Shown: positions 44,877 to 53,655 of the stretch, piece by piece
Position numbering within the stretch: position 1 is the stretch's first letter
Layout: every line of letters starts with the position of its first letter
Assembly (NCBI RefSeq): GCF_001045465.1
Contig: NZ_LFND01000001.1
Coordinates: 1,116,001-1,180,000 of the forward strand
Source of the DNA: Chryseobacterium angstadtii
GTDB taxonomy: Bacteria; Bacteroidota; Bacteroidia; Flavobacteriales; Weeksellaceae
DNA length: 64,000 nucleotides
Direction: 5' to 3'
Notes under the pieces: generated by a model
Seen by the model: only the letters and a program-made list of their open reading frames with translations
Told to the model about the DNA's origin: nothing
Databases searched by the model: none
Made by a program: the position numbers and the translations under genes

Positions 44877-44908
44877 GTCCCGGAGCTGATGCTTCGGGAC
44901 TTTTTTTT
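44877..44908 (+). terminator. Terminator of M36 copy 1
   Basis: GTCCCGGAGC pairs with GCTTCGGGAC (one G-U pair) across TGAT, followed by eight Ts. Confidence 0.88.
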
Positions 44909-45175
44909 GATATTATTTTAACGATACCTATTGCGTTTCAGATAAAAGTGATGTTTTTTGGATTATAAGTGATTGATTAATTGGTTATCCTAATCATTCT
45001 TTGCGCACATTTTCCCATGTTGAGGTTTATAAAAAGAGGTATTTTTTACATTTTTGATTGAATTTTTAAATTATTTTAATGTTAATTTCAATTTATCTGT
45101 CAATTGTTTGAATTTAATGCTTTTTTATTGTGTTTTTAAATTTCATAAATATATCTTACTCTGCAAAAATAAAAT
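44909..45175. other. Intergenic region between the M36 copies
   Basis: After the terminator, the rest of the 324-base gap is AT-rich with no gene or repeat that I can see. Confidence 0.5.
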
Positions 45176-47830
45176 ATGAAAAGAATTCGACTTAGTGTTA
45201 AATTTTTATTGCTTTGTTCTGTTTTCAGTTTTGGAGTATGGTCTGCTCAGAAACATGAGCAGGTGATCAGAGATTACGTTAATTCTGAAAAAACATTTCA
45301 AAGAATAAATCCTGAACTGAAAGCATTTGCCATAGTGAATGTAGATCCTTCAAAAAGTTTGAACGGAGATATAGTAGGTATACAGCAGATCATTAATAAT
45401 ATCCCTGTTTTTGGAAGTTCAGCAAACGTTCTGATTAGAGAAGGTAAAGTTCTTAGTTTTTCGGATACATTTATGAAAACTTATCCTTCCGTAGTAAAAG
45501 GAAAACAAAATGTTGGAAAAGAAAAACTGATACCTGAAGCCGCCCAAAGGCTTAATGCATTCCCAACTCAAAAGAACAGTGAAGGAAAACAGGTATCTTT
45601 AAAAAGTAATCTGGTTTATTTCGCGAAAGGAGGAGAGCTCATTCTCGGTTATCAGTTCAATATTGAAGAAAGGGAAACCGGTAATATGTGGAATGCGATC
45701 ATCAGTACAGATGACGGTTCCGTTCTATATACAGAAAAACTCACACTTTCCTGCAGTTTTCATGATCATGCTTATGATCATGATTCAGAAGCATCCCATT
45801 CAATGCCGGATATCCAGCCTGTTCTGTTTCCTTCTAATATAAATTCAGCAGACAGTAAGCAGAATAAAAACTTTGTTCTGGTACCGGATAATGCATCATA
45901 TAATGTTTTGCCTTTCCCTGTGGAAGCTCCTACCTTTGGAAGCAGAGCTCTAATTAATAATCCCTGGGATATTACCGCATCTCCGGAAGGATGGCATTCT
46001 GACGGGACCAACCATTATACCAATACCAGAGGAAATAATGTCTATGCTTATACCGATGAGAACGGAACCAATGCGCCTCAGTTTTCTCCCGATGGCGGAG
46101 CTGCCAGAGCTTTTGATTTTCCAATGGATATAAACTTGCCACCGCAGAACTATACATCCGCGTCGGTAACCAATTTATTTTATCTCAACAATAAGATACA
46201 TGATGTATTTTATAAACTTGGATTTACAGAAACCGCAAGAAATTTTCAGGCCAGCAATTTTGGTAAAGGAGGAAACGAAAATGATGCTGTACGGGCAGAA
46301 GCAAGAGATGGAGGCGGATATAACAATGCTAATTTTGGTACCCCTTCAGATGGTAATGCACCAAGGATGCAAATGTATCTCTGGGAGCCTAAAGATATGC
46401 AGAACCTTTTCTATAATTCTCCAGCTAATTATGTGAATAGAGTATTTAAAAGTGCAACGGCCGGATTTGGTCCCAGACTGGAGGGAAATCCTCCGGTTAC
46501 GGGGAATTTAGCTCTTACAACCCCTATTGATGGCTGTGCAGCCATTTCTCAGGATTTAACAGGGAAAATTGCCGTTATACAGAGAGGAGGATGTAACTTC
46601 ACGGCTAAAGTTAAAAATGCCCAACTGAAAGGCGCTATAGGGGCTGTTATTTACAATGCACCTAATTCAGCAGCTATTGGGACAATGGGTGGAACAGATA
46701 ATACAATTACAATTCCGTCTGTTTTGATTGAAAACCAGGAAGGTGCATTTTTGACAGGAGAAATAAACAATGGAGCTACTGTAAATGCCACACTGAAATA
46801 TGATAAACTGAATTATGTTTACAAAGACGGAAGCCTGGATAACGGAATTGTTATACATGAATACGGGCATGGTATTTCCAACCGTTTGACAGGAACAGGA
46901 AACGGATGTCTTTCTACCTTCGCATCGAATGAGCAGATGGGTGAAGGATGGTCAGATTTCTTTGCCCTTATGCTCACCAACAGACCCGGAGATAACGCTG
47001 CAGTGGCCAGAGGAATGGGAACCTTTGCAGCAGAACAGCCTGTGACCGGAAGTGGAATCAGGCCTGCAAAATATTCACCGGATTTCAGTATCAATAATTA
47101 TACGTACGGAAGAACCAACGGGATGCAGATAAATGAGACATCGTCTACAGGAGTACAATATACCACAGTAAGTGTACATAGCATCGGGTTTATTTGGGCT
47201 ACCATGCTGTGGGATCTGCACTGGAAATATGTGGAGAAATATGGCTATAACAGCAATGTTTTAGCAGATCCGAACAGTGGAAGTGCCAGAGTTCTTCAGC
47301 TTGTGGTAGATGCGCTGAAACTACAGCCTTGTAATCCTAGTTTTATAGCGGGTAGAGATGCTATTATAGCTGCAGATCAGGCAAAAACCGGAGGCCAGGA
47401 TAAATGCATGATCTGGAAAGCTTTTGCGAAAAGAGGATTGGGAGTAAATGCAGCTCCAGGCGGACTTTTAGGAGAGTGGTCCGGACATAATAATCCTGCT
47501 CCTGAAATCAATGATCAGGTAGAGGACTTTACAGTTCCTGCAGAATGTAATACGCTCTCAGTAGATGAGGTTACTGCATCCAAAGGAATATCCATCTATC
47601 CGAATCCTGTAAAAACTGAGTTTACCATCAAAACCCCTTCGGGAATGGATGTATCAGGAATTACTACGGTTTCTATTTATGATTTTACCGGGAAACTGGT
47701 TTCTTCAGAGAAAATTAATCTTAATAAACAGAATACAGTCAGTGTTAATAAGCTGCTGAATGGAGTATACATGGTAAAAATTAATGGAACTGCTATTGAT
47801 TACAGCCAGAAAATAATTGTTTCAAAATAA
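45176..47830 (+). CDS. Secreted M36 (fungalysin) metallopeptidase with T9SS tail, copy 2
   Basis: The 884-residue paralogue keeps the same order: signal peptide (MKRIRLSVKFLLLCS), FTP propeptide, PA-like insert, M36 domain with HEYGH at 561-565 and the NEQMGEGWSD Glu, and the type IX sorting tail. The two proteins are most alike at both ends, and more diverged around the propeptide/PA regions. The pair should have arisen by tandem duplication, and the genes have equivalent terminators. It lies between the two converging pigment arms. Confidence 0.93.
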   Translation: MKRIRLSVKFLLLCSVFSFGVWSAQKHEQVIRDYVNSEKTFQRINPELKAFAIVNVDPSKSLNGDIVGIQQIINNIPVFGSSANVLIREGKVLSFSDTFMKTYPSVVKGKQNVGKEKLIPEAAQRLNAFPTQKNSEGKQVSLKSNLVYFAKGGELILGYQFNIEERETGNMWNAIISTDDGSVLYTEKLTLSCSFHDHAYDHDSEASHSMPDIQPVLFPSNINSADSKQNKNFVLVPDNASYNVLPFPVEAPTFGSRALINNPWDITASPEGWHSDGTNHYTNTRGNNVYAYTDENGTNAPQFSPDGGAARAFDFPMDINLPPQNYTSASVTNLFYLNNKIHDVFYKLGFTETARNFQASNFGKGGNENDAVRAEARDGGGYNNANFGTPSDGNAPRMQMYLWEPKDMQNLFYNSPANYVNRVFKSATAGFGPRLEGNPPVTGNLALTTPIDGCAAISQDLTGKIAVIQRGGCNFTAKVKNAQLKGAIGAVIYNAPNSAAIGTMGGTDNTITIPSVLIENQEGAFLTGEINNGATVNATLKYDKLNYVYKDGSLDNGIVIHEYGHGISNRLTGTGNGCLSTFASNEQMGEGWSDFFALMLTNRPGDNAAVARGMGTFAAEQPVTGSGIRPAKYSPDFSINNYTYGRTNGMQINETSSTGVQYTTVSVHSIGFIWATMLWDLHWKYVEKYGYNSNVLADPNSGSARVLQLVVDALKLQPCNPSFIAGRDAIIAADQAKTGGQDKCMIWKAFAKRGLGVNAAPGGLLGEWSGHNNPAPEINDQVEDFTVPAECNTLSVDEVTASKGISIYPNPVKTEFTIKTPSGMDVSGITTVSIYDFTGKLVSSEKINLNKQNTVSVNKLLNGVYMVKINGTAIDYSQKIIVSK

Positions 47831-47857
47831 GAATTAGGATCAACGACTTATTTTGCA

Positions 47858-47888
47858 GTCCCGGAGCTTATGTTTCGGGACTTTTTTT
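47858..47888 (+). terminator. Terminator of M36 copy 2
   Basis: GTCCCGGAGC pairs with GTTTCGGGAC across TTAT, followed by seven Ts. It is the counterpart of the hairpin at 44877. Confidence 0.88.
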
Positions 47889-47920
47889 GTCTTGGAAATT
47901 AACACAGAATCTCAGGTTAA

Positions 47921-49093
47921 TTAGCTATTCTCCGGATTCAGTTTGTTCAGAAGAAAGAATGAAGCAATTCCGGAAATAGCAGACATAGAGGTGGCAAGAA
48001 TAGCACTTCCTATCACATACTGAAGCAGATTGTTTTTAATCAGTTCAAAATTCAGTTCGCTGTTCAGAATATTACTGTCGCCCGGTACGAAAGGAGATCC
48101 CAGAAACAGGGAAGCGGCAATTACAAAAGGAATAAAGGGCGGAAGACTCACGTTGGAAGCTACAAAGGCCAGTACTTTATTCAGTTTAAAAAGAACTGCC
48201 AGTGAGATCACAAGTAGCGTATGAAATCCCCAGAAAGGAGAAAATCCTATAAATACACCCAGAGCAATGGAAAATGCCTTAGTCCGGTTGCTGCCGTCAC
48301 TTTCCAGAACATCTTCCTTTATGAACCTTTTAAAGCTTTTTTTTTTGAAATTATTCACGAAATTTCTTGGAATAATGTAAAGAAGGGTAATCGTCACCAA
48401 AATAGTATTCAGAATACTGATCCGGGTAAAATCTCTGAACGGCCTGAAATGAGAAACCCTTTCCGCCGGATCATACAAAACCTTAATCGGAACATTTTTT
48501 ACAGGAACATGCCTCCATGCCGTTCTTACAATGATTTCGATCTCAAATTCAAATTTGGGAGTGAAATATTTTTTAGGAATTTTATGCAACGGATAGAGTC
48601 TGTAGCCGGATTGTGTATCTTCCAGCTTAATTCCTGTCTCAAACCAGAACCAGAAATTCGAAAAACGGTTCCCGAAGCTGCTTTTTTTCGGAATACCATC
48701 CTGGGACATATTTCTATTCCCGATCAGTAAAACATCTTGTTTTTCCCGAAGAACGGCCTGTATGAAAACGGGAATGTCATCTGGATAATGCTGCCCGTCT
48801 GAATCAATGGTGATAGTATGATGAAATCCCAGTTCTTTTGCCTTTCTGAAGCCTATTTTCAGTCCGTTTCCTTTTCCTTTGTTCTCGGGCAGTGAAATAA
48901 CCGTAATCTGCGGATATTGTGCTAAGATCTGGGGAGTAGAGTCTGTAGAACCGTCATTGACCACAATAATATTTTCGGTATAGTCTAAAACACCGTCTAT
49001 CACTCTTTTCAGAGTATTTTCGTTATTGTAGGTAGGTATTAAAACACAAATCTTTTTTAGAGAAATTGTATTTCGTACTTCAGGAAGGGTCAT
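47921..49093 (-). CDS. GT2 glycosyltransferase fused to DUF2062
   Basis: The 390-residue protein begins with a GT-A type family 2 domain (about 14-225). It contains LIPTYNNENTLKRV, VVNDGSTDST and a DxD motif in TIDSDGQH, as in polyprenyl-phosphate sugar transferases. A DUF2062 membrane domain follows (GVFIGFSPFWGFHT, several helices). The same fusion occurs in other Bacteroidota pigment loci. It may glycosylate or modify the pigment carrier. It is the last gene of the right arm; no minus-strand terminator was found beyond it. Confidence 0.85.
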   Translation of the reverse strand: MTLPEVRNTISLKKICVLIPTYNNENTLKRVIDGVLDYTENIIVVNDGSTDSTPQILAQYPQITVISLPENKGKGNGLKIGFRKAKELGFHHTITIDSDGQHYPDDIPVFIQAVLREKQDVLLIGNRNMSQDGIPKKSSFGNRFSNFWFWFETGIKLEDTQSGYRLYPLHKIPKKYFTPKFEFEIEIIVRTAWRHVPVKNVPIKVLYDPAERVSHFRPFRDFTRISILNTILVTITLLYIIPRNFVNNFKKKSFKRFIKEDVLESDGSNRTKAFSIALGVFIGFSPFWGFHTLLVISLAVLFKLNKVLAFVASNVSLPPFIPFVIAASLFLGSPFVPGDSNILNSELNFELIKNNLLQYVIGSAILATSMSAISGIASFFLLNKLNPENS

Positions 49094-49097
49094 TGTT

Positions 49098-49574
49098 TTA
49101 TTTTAAAGTAGCTCTTTCCGGATCTGTAAATGATTTGGACTGCATGGCAAACTTTTTAACATAGCTTTTCATGACTGTGTTTTGTTTACTGTAATTATTA
49201 ATCAAAAAAGCCTTGTCATCTTTAATACTTCCGCGATAACCTACAATTTTAGGAATGTTTTCCTGTACGCTTAAACGGATCAGGCGCAGTTCGATATTAT
49301 TGGGATTGGCTTTAATAATGCTCTCAAGATTGGTAGCGCCCGTTTTTACCAGCGCTTTTCTGTTTTGCTTCACGACTTTGGCTTCCATGATTTTCGCAGC
49401 CGCTTTATAGCCGCTGGTTACTGCATCAGAGCCGCTCTGCTTTTCAGCAAGATTGATAAAAGCTTCTGTGTTGTCATTGGAAAGATTGGCTTTCGCATAG
49501 CTGTTTCTTAACGCTTCCAGATCTGTCTGAAAGAAAAAGATAAAAGCTGTTATGAGGGACAGGAAAAGTTTCAT
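49098..49574 (-). CDS. Small exported protein of the pigment locus
   Basis: The 158-residue protein has a signal peptide (about 1-16) and a Lys/Asn-rich helical body. No named family is visible. The helices around ESIIKANPNNIELRLIRL look TPR-like. It is tightly packed, overlapping the dehydratase by 4 bases upstream and ending 4 bases before the GT2 gene. Position suggests a role in pigment export or assembly. Confidence 0.65.
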   Translation of the reverse strand: MKLFLSLITAFIFFFQTDLEALRNSYAKANLSNDNTEAFINLAEKQSGSDAVTSGYKAAAKIMEAKVVKQNRKALVKTGATNLESIIKANPNNIELRLIRLSVQENIPKIVGYRGSIKDDKAFLINNYSKQNTVMKSYVKKFAMQSKSFTDPERATLK

Positions 49575-49951
49575 GATGTTAATTTTTTATAGCTTACAGA
49601 CATTTTCAATGCAATAGTCTCGCCAAAAGACGTTGTATTTTTTACTTTAACATCTTGTTCATTTTCAGTAATATCCAGTTGAAGTTTCAGATCCGGAGTT
49701 TCAAAAGGATTAATGATGGCCATAAACTTTACATTCGAGGCGCTTTTTAAAAATAATTTCGAAGCGGTGAATTCCTCCGTCAGTTCTTTTACGATCTGCA
49801 TCATACAGACTCCCGGCGTTACCGGATTACCCGGAAAATGACCTTTGAAAATATCATGATCTTTATTCAGATGAATGTTTGCGGTGAAACTTCCATTTTC
49901 TCCTTTTTCGTAGGATTCTAAAGCATAAAAGTCTGTAAGAATGGTCTGCAT
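49571..49951 (-). CDS. ApeI-like 3-hydroxyacyl-ACP dehydratase (hotdog)
   Basis: The 126-residue hotdog protein has FKGHFPGNPVTPGVCMMQ. H38 is the expected catalytic His, but the position of the FabZ catalytic Glu is Gln (Q52). A Gln here is, as I recall it, a feature of the ApeI-type dehydratases of aryl-polyene loci rather than of FabZ. It should remove water from the beta-hydroxyacyl-ACP to give the conjugated double bonds. It lies between the beta-barrel gene and the small exported protein in the right arm. Confidence 0.78.
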   Translation of the reverse strand: MQTILTDFYALESYEKGENGSFTANIHLNKDHDIFKGHFPGNPVTPGVCMMQIVKELTEEFTASKLFLKSASNVKFMAIINPFETPDLKLQLDITENEQDVKVKNTTSFGETIALKMSVSYKKLTS

Positions 49952-49955
49952 AAGA

Positions 49956-50558
49956 TTATTTTTTCATGTTAAAGGTATAATAAACCCCTGTCTGGAAGGT
50001 TACATTCGTATGGTCATTGTTAATATGTACAAAACCTTTTTTGATCCGGGCTTCTACCCCGAAGTTTTTCGTAATATCATATCCGGCTCCAAACAGCAGT
50101 CCTAAATCTGCGTCTGTAGGAGACTGAATATTTTTATGATCCGTAAGAAGCTCCAAAGTAGGTCCGAAATGAATATTGAACTGATCAAAATAGAATTTAT
50201 TCACAATAGCACCTCCTACGTAAGAAAGGCTTACTGTTTTAGAGGCAACTGCAGGATTCTGGCTTTCAAATTTCGCTCCCTGTCTGGTATAATAAATTTC
50301 AGGTTGAAGAGCATAGAATTTAGCAAACCGGATATTCGCCTGGAAACCGATGTAAAAATCTACTTTCGACTTTATATCATAGGTATTCGTTCCGTTGTAA
50401 TAATAATTTTGGCTGTCAGTATAATACCAATATTCGCGGGCAGGTCCATCAGAAAGATGGGAAATATTAGCTCCCACGCGTATTCCCGGGTTAAAAGTGA
50501 CTTGGGCAAAAGACAAGCCTGAAATAAAAGCAATGGCTAAAAATAGAAGTTTCTTCAT
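49956..50558 (-). CDS. Outer-membrane beta-barrel (porin-like) protein
   Basis: The 200-residue protein has a signal peptide (about 1-18, ending SFA before Q) and alternating strands typical of an eight-stranded OmpA/OmpW-like barrel, ending in the aromatic pattern GVYYTFNMKK. In the pigment locus it could support transport or anchoring of flexirubin at the outer membrane, where these pigments reside. The specific role is inferred. Confidence 0.8.
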   Translation of the reverse strand: MKKLLFLAIAFISGLSFAQVTFNPGIRVGANISHLSDGPAREYWYYTDSQNYYYNGTNTYDIKSKVDFYIGFQANIRFAKFYALQPEIYYTRQGAKFESQNPAVASKTVSLSYVGGAIVNKFYFDQFNIHFGPTLELLTDHKNIQSPTDADLGLLFGAGYDITKNFGVEARIKKGFVHINNDHTNVTFQTGVYYTFNMKK

Positions 50559-50559
50559 G

Positions 50560-51201
50560 TTAATTTTCTCCGGTTTCAGTTATTTGAAATAGTTTAATAT
50601 TAATCTTAAAATCCTTGTGTTGCAGGTTTAAACTGTCCGAGAAGATATGTTTTTTTGCTTCAAAAGTAAAATCAATTTTTTCCTTCCTGTTCTTTGTGTA
50701 AATGATCTGTTGAAGCAGATTGCTGTTCTTATTGAAAAATAAATAGTAAGCTTTATTGTCCACTTTTGAAAGGTAGATCCTTGAGTGGTCATTTTCAAAT
50801 GATTCACTTACAGGATAATTTTTTTTCAGAAGCTGCTGGAAATCGTTTTTTAGAAAATTGATGACTATTTTTTTATCCAGATCAGGAAGAACATAATTAA
50901 GTTTAAAATCATTCTCCGAAATCTCAAAATCTATTAATTTATTTCCAAAATCTGAAGTCATTGCCACGCGGTGTGTCTTTTCATTGAGCTTTTTAATGAT
51001 CAGAATACCGCTGACATGGTTTTTATAAATATCCATCTGGCATTTATACACATAGTCTTCACCCGATGAAAAATATAAATTTTCAACAGTTTGAGCGGTG
51101 TTTTCAACAGGTTTTACATCTGCGAGGGTATACGTCTTGCAGGAGACAGCCAGTATAAGAATCAGACTATAAAGTAAACTCTGAAGCAGGAATCGTGGCA
51201 T
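50560..51201 (-). CDS. Lipoprotein of the pigment locus
   Basis: The 213-residue protein has a lipoprotein signal ending ILAVSC (Cys at about 21). The mature part is Lys/Phe/Leu-rich with a beta pattern resembling LolA/LolB-like lipid-binding folds, though no motif proves it. Its ATG lies 35 bases inside the lolA-like gene. Stop to next start is one base. Beside LolA it might be the outer-membrane receptor partner, a LolB analogue; this is inference. Confidence 0.65.
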   Translation of the reverse strand: MPRFLLQSLLYSLILILAVSCKTYTLADVKPVENTAQTVENLYFSSGEDYVYKCQMDIYKNHVSGILIIKKLNEKTHRVAMTSDFGNKLIDFEISENDFKLNYVLPDLDKKIVINFLKNDFQQLLKKNYPVSESFENDHSRIYLSKVDNKAYYLFFNKNSNLLQQIIYTKNRKEKIDFTFEAKKHIFSDSLNLQHKDFKINIKLFQITETGEN

Positions 51202-51793
51202 TGACCTTTGTATTTTTGAAAACTATATTCGTTGTATCACCGGAAGCTTCCGTCATATTCACTTGTGAAACCGTAGATTGGTTTTTAGGAAAATAAAGTT
51301 CAATCTGTTTGATGTATTTCAGCAGTTGGGCAGATTTAGGAATAAATTTAGCAACATTGCTGTTTCCGGTCTTAAAATAACTTACCGTAAACTCAGGATC
51401 ATTGAACATTTTTCCGTTTGAACTTCCTACAATCAGCTTATTGATCTTTTCAAAAGTTTTACTCTTGGCATCTACCGAAGATTTTTTCCCCTGATCGTTG
51501 ATGAAGATTTTATTATCCTTGAAAATAATGCTGTACTGATAAGGCTTTGTATATTTCCAGCTTAATGTGTTGGGCGTTTTTAATGACATTTTGCCGTACG
51601 TTACAATGCTTTTATCCAGAAAATCCATTTTTTTGGTCTGGGTAAAATCGCTTTGTAAAGTTTTGATTTCCTGGGTCTCAGAAGAAACTTTGGTCACAAA
51701 TGCTTTTGCTTCTGCTCCGGACATCGCCGTCAGCTGTGCAGAGATGAAGCCGGAAACTAATAAAAATGCTCCAAAAGCAATATTTTTAATCAT
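51167..51793 (-). CDS. LolA-like carrier protein
   Basis: The 208-residue protein has a signal peptide (about 1-19) and the LolA-type fold text: TLQSDFTQTK, YGKMSLKTPNTLSWKYTKPY and DNKIFINDQGKK. LolA carries lipoproteins across the periplasm. The version in aryl-polyene/flexirubin loci is thought to carry the hydrophobic pigment instead. It overlaps the deacetylase upstream by 8 bases and the lipoprotein downstream by 35. Confidence 0.85.
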   Translation of the reverse strand: MIKNIAFGAFLLVSGFISAQLTAMSGAEAKAFVTKVSSETQEIKTLQSDFTQTKKMDFLDKSIVTYGKMSLKTPNTLSWKYTKPYQYSIIFKDNKIFINDQGKKSSVDAKSKTFEKINKLIVGSSNGKMFNDPEFTVSYFKTGNSNVAKFIPKSAQLLKYIKQIELYFPKNQSTVSQVNMTEASGDTTNIVFKNTKVNATIPASEFTL

Positions 51794-52541
51794 TTTTCTT
51801 TGATTTTGTAATTGAATCGACTGTAAATGTCGAATATTCTTTATTCTTTAAAAATAGCAATAAGTCTACCAACACATGAAAGGTCTTTTCTGAAGTGTCG
51901 TGAAGAAGGATAATGCTTCCTTTCTTCAGGTTTCCCGTTACTCTTTTGTAAATTTTCTTCTCGTTGTCAGTCACCGTATCCAGAGAACGTACATTCCAGC
52001 CGATGCTTTTTTTATGAGTTCTTTTAATCGCTTTAGCAATATTCGGATTGGTCACCCCGAAAGGAGGGCGGTACAGATCTGTTTTTATATGTCCTATCCG
52101 TTCTATGATTTCATCGCACTGCTCAATTTCCTCAATCATTTTGACTGTAGATAAAAATCCGGTGGTATTGGAATGGGATAGCGTATGATTTCCAACGGTA
52201 TGGCCTTCAGAGATAATCCTTTGAAACGTTTCCGGGTATTTCTCAATCTGTTTTCCAATGCAGAAAAAAGTAGCTTTCACCTGATGTTCCTTCAATAGAT
52301 CGAGAAATTGAGGTGTAAATTCGGTAGGGCCGTCATCAAAAGTCAGAGCCACTTCCTTAATTCTGGTTCTTTTATGAGTAATGCTGTTCACAAAATAGCC
52401 CAGCCCGATATCGAAAGAGCCCCATACCACAACCATTGAAAAAGCAATAAAACAAGCCAGATATACCCATAAACCTCCGTGAAACGCATAAATAAATACA
52501 TTACAGAAAAGATAAAATAGAATGAATGGATAATGTTTCAT
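51786..52541 (-). CDS. Polysaccharide deacetylase family protein
   Basis: The 251-residue protein has N-terminal membrane segments (about 3-50) and a NodB domain. TFDDGP carries the metal-binding and base Asp residues, and NHTLSH supplies the two His ligands. RPPFG and the late LLHD motif are also present. NodB enzymes remove N- or O-acetyl groups from sugars. In this locus it is commonly present without a known substrate. It lies 52 bases after the chain-length-factor-like gene. Confidence 0.85.
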   Translation of the reverse strand: MKHYPFILFYLFCNVFIYAFHGGLWVYLACFIAFSMVVVWGSFDIGLGYFVNSITHKRTRIKEVALTFDDGPTEFTPQFLDLLKEHQVKATFFCIGKQIEKYPETFQRIISEGHTVGNHTLSHSNTTGFLSTVKMIEEIEQCDEIIERIGHIKTDLYRPPFGVTNPNIAKAIKRTHKKSIGWNVRSLDTVTDNEKKIYKRVTGNLKKGSIILLHDTSEKTFHVLVDLLLFLKNKEYSTFTVDSITKSKKND

Positions 52542-52593
52542 CTCTTGTTTTTTATTGCAAAAGGGCAGGATTACCTTTTCGCAGTTTTACCCT

Positions 52594-53655
52594 TTAAGCT
52601 TTTTCCAGCAGGACTAAACTGTGATCATTTCCTGCCAGATGATTGTAAAGAAGAATATTTTTAATTTTTTCTTTTTTCACGTTATTGATCATCATGATCT
52701 CCGGAATATGCTGGTCTTTCAGAATATGGCAGGCCATAAAAGTTGAAAAACTGCTTGCCGTGTTGAATTCACCACTAAGATGTTTATAATACAACAGTGC
52801 AGATTCTTCGAAAAGATCCATAGCCTGAGTATAATACCCATCCGATTGAGCATCTCCACTGAATCCTAGAATCACAGCATCAATATCTTTATTGTTCAGA
52901 TTATTTTTATCTAAAAAGTGGGTGATGAATTCCTGAACTTTTTCAGGATCTAATCTGTTGATGATCTGAATATCTTTTAGCTGAGCATAAGAATTTTCCG
53001 TTTTTTCCTTTCCTAAAACAAAGAAACCGGCTCCTTCTCCCCAAATAACTCCGTTAGTCACAGATTTCAGATAATCTGCAGGAAGATCACCTTCCGTTTT
53101 AATGGTATGATTAAGTCTGTACATCTCCATAGTACGGTCGGTCTGTTCATCTGCCGCACCTACAAGAACATGTTCAGCTTCTCCGTCGTTGATCTGAAGT
53201 TGAGCATCCAGAAGTGAAAACTCTAAGGATGAAGAGGTATTAACGTAGGTAAAATTATAGGCATGACACTGCAGACCCAGAGCAATCTGCCCCGCCACGG
53301 TGTTGTGGGTAGACTGGATGAAAAAAGTAGGCGTAAGAAACTCCTCCTGATTGTCGATTACATTTTTCAGAAACTTTTCAGAGTCCTGTGAGCAGCCCAT
53401 TCCTGTCCCGACGATAATAGCATCCGGCTTTTCAATTCCGGCTTCTTTCAAAGCATAATGTGAAGCTACAGAGCTCATTTTTACCGTTTTAGACATTCTT
53501 CTGATCATGGCCGGAGGAATGAATTCTTTATAGTTCGGTTCTACCGCTTTTAAGATCTGAACAGTGTTTTCAGGAGCAAGGTCCCGGGAAAAATTGTCTT
53601 TTAAAGTGTCCTGAACGGAGATGCAGGATGCACTGTTGATGTATACCGTGCTCAT
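52594..53655 (-). CDS. Chain-length-factor-like ketosynthase homologue (no active-site Cys)
   Basis: The 353-residue protein keeps the thiolase fold, but the Cys position reads VNTSSSLEF (Ser near residues 141-143). The downstream HGT and GH motifs of ketosynthases are also absent; the corresponding regions read GFSGD and NTASSFSTF. It should not condense by itself. Its start overlaps the stop of the intact ketosynthase by 4 bases, the pattern of KS-CLF heterodimers in which the partner sets chain length (ApeC in aryl-polyene loci). Confidence 0.8.
   Translation of the reverse strand: MSTVYINSASCISVQDTLKDNFSRDLAPENTVQILKAVEPNYKEFIPPAMIRRMSKTVKMSSVASHYALKEAGIEKPDAIIVGTGMGCSQDSEKFLKNVIDNQEEFLTPTFFIQSTHNTVAGQIALGLQCHAYNFTYVNTSSSLEFSLLDAQLQINDGEAEHVLVGAADEQTDRTMEMYRLNHTIKTEGDLPADYLKSVTNGVIWGEGAGFFVLGKEKTENSYAQLKDIQIINRLDPEKVQEFITHFLDKNNLNNKDIDAVILGFSGDAQSDGYYTQAMDLFEESALLYYKHLSGEFNTASSFSTFMACHILKDQHIPEIMMINNVKKEKIKNILLYNHLAGNDHSLVLLEKA

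Noticed and set aside
48221..48730. A 169-codon plus-strand ORF opposite the GT2-DUF2062 gene
   Set aside because: It overlaps conserved glycosyltransferase codons on the other strand, and its composition is not protein-like.
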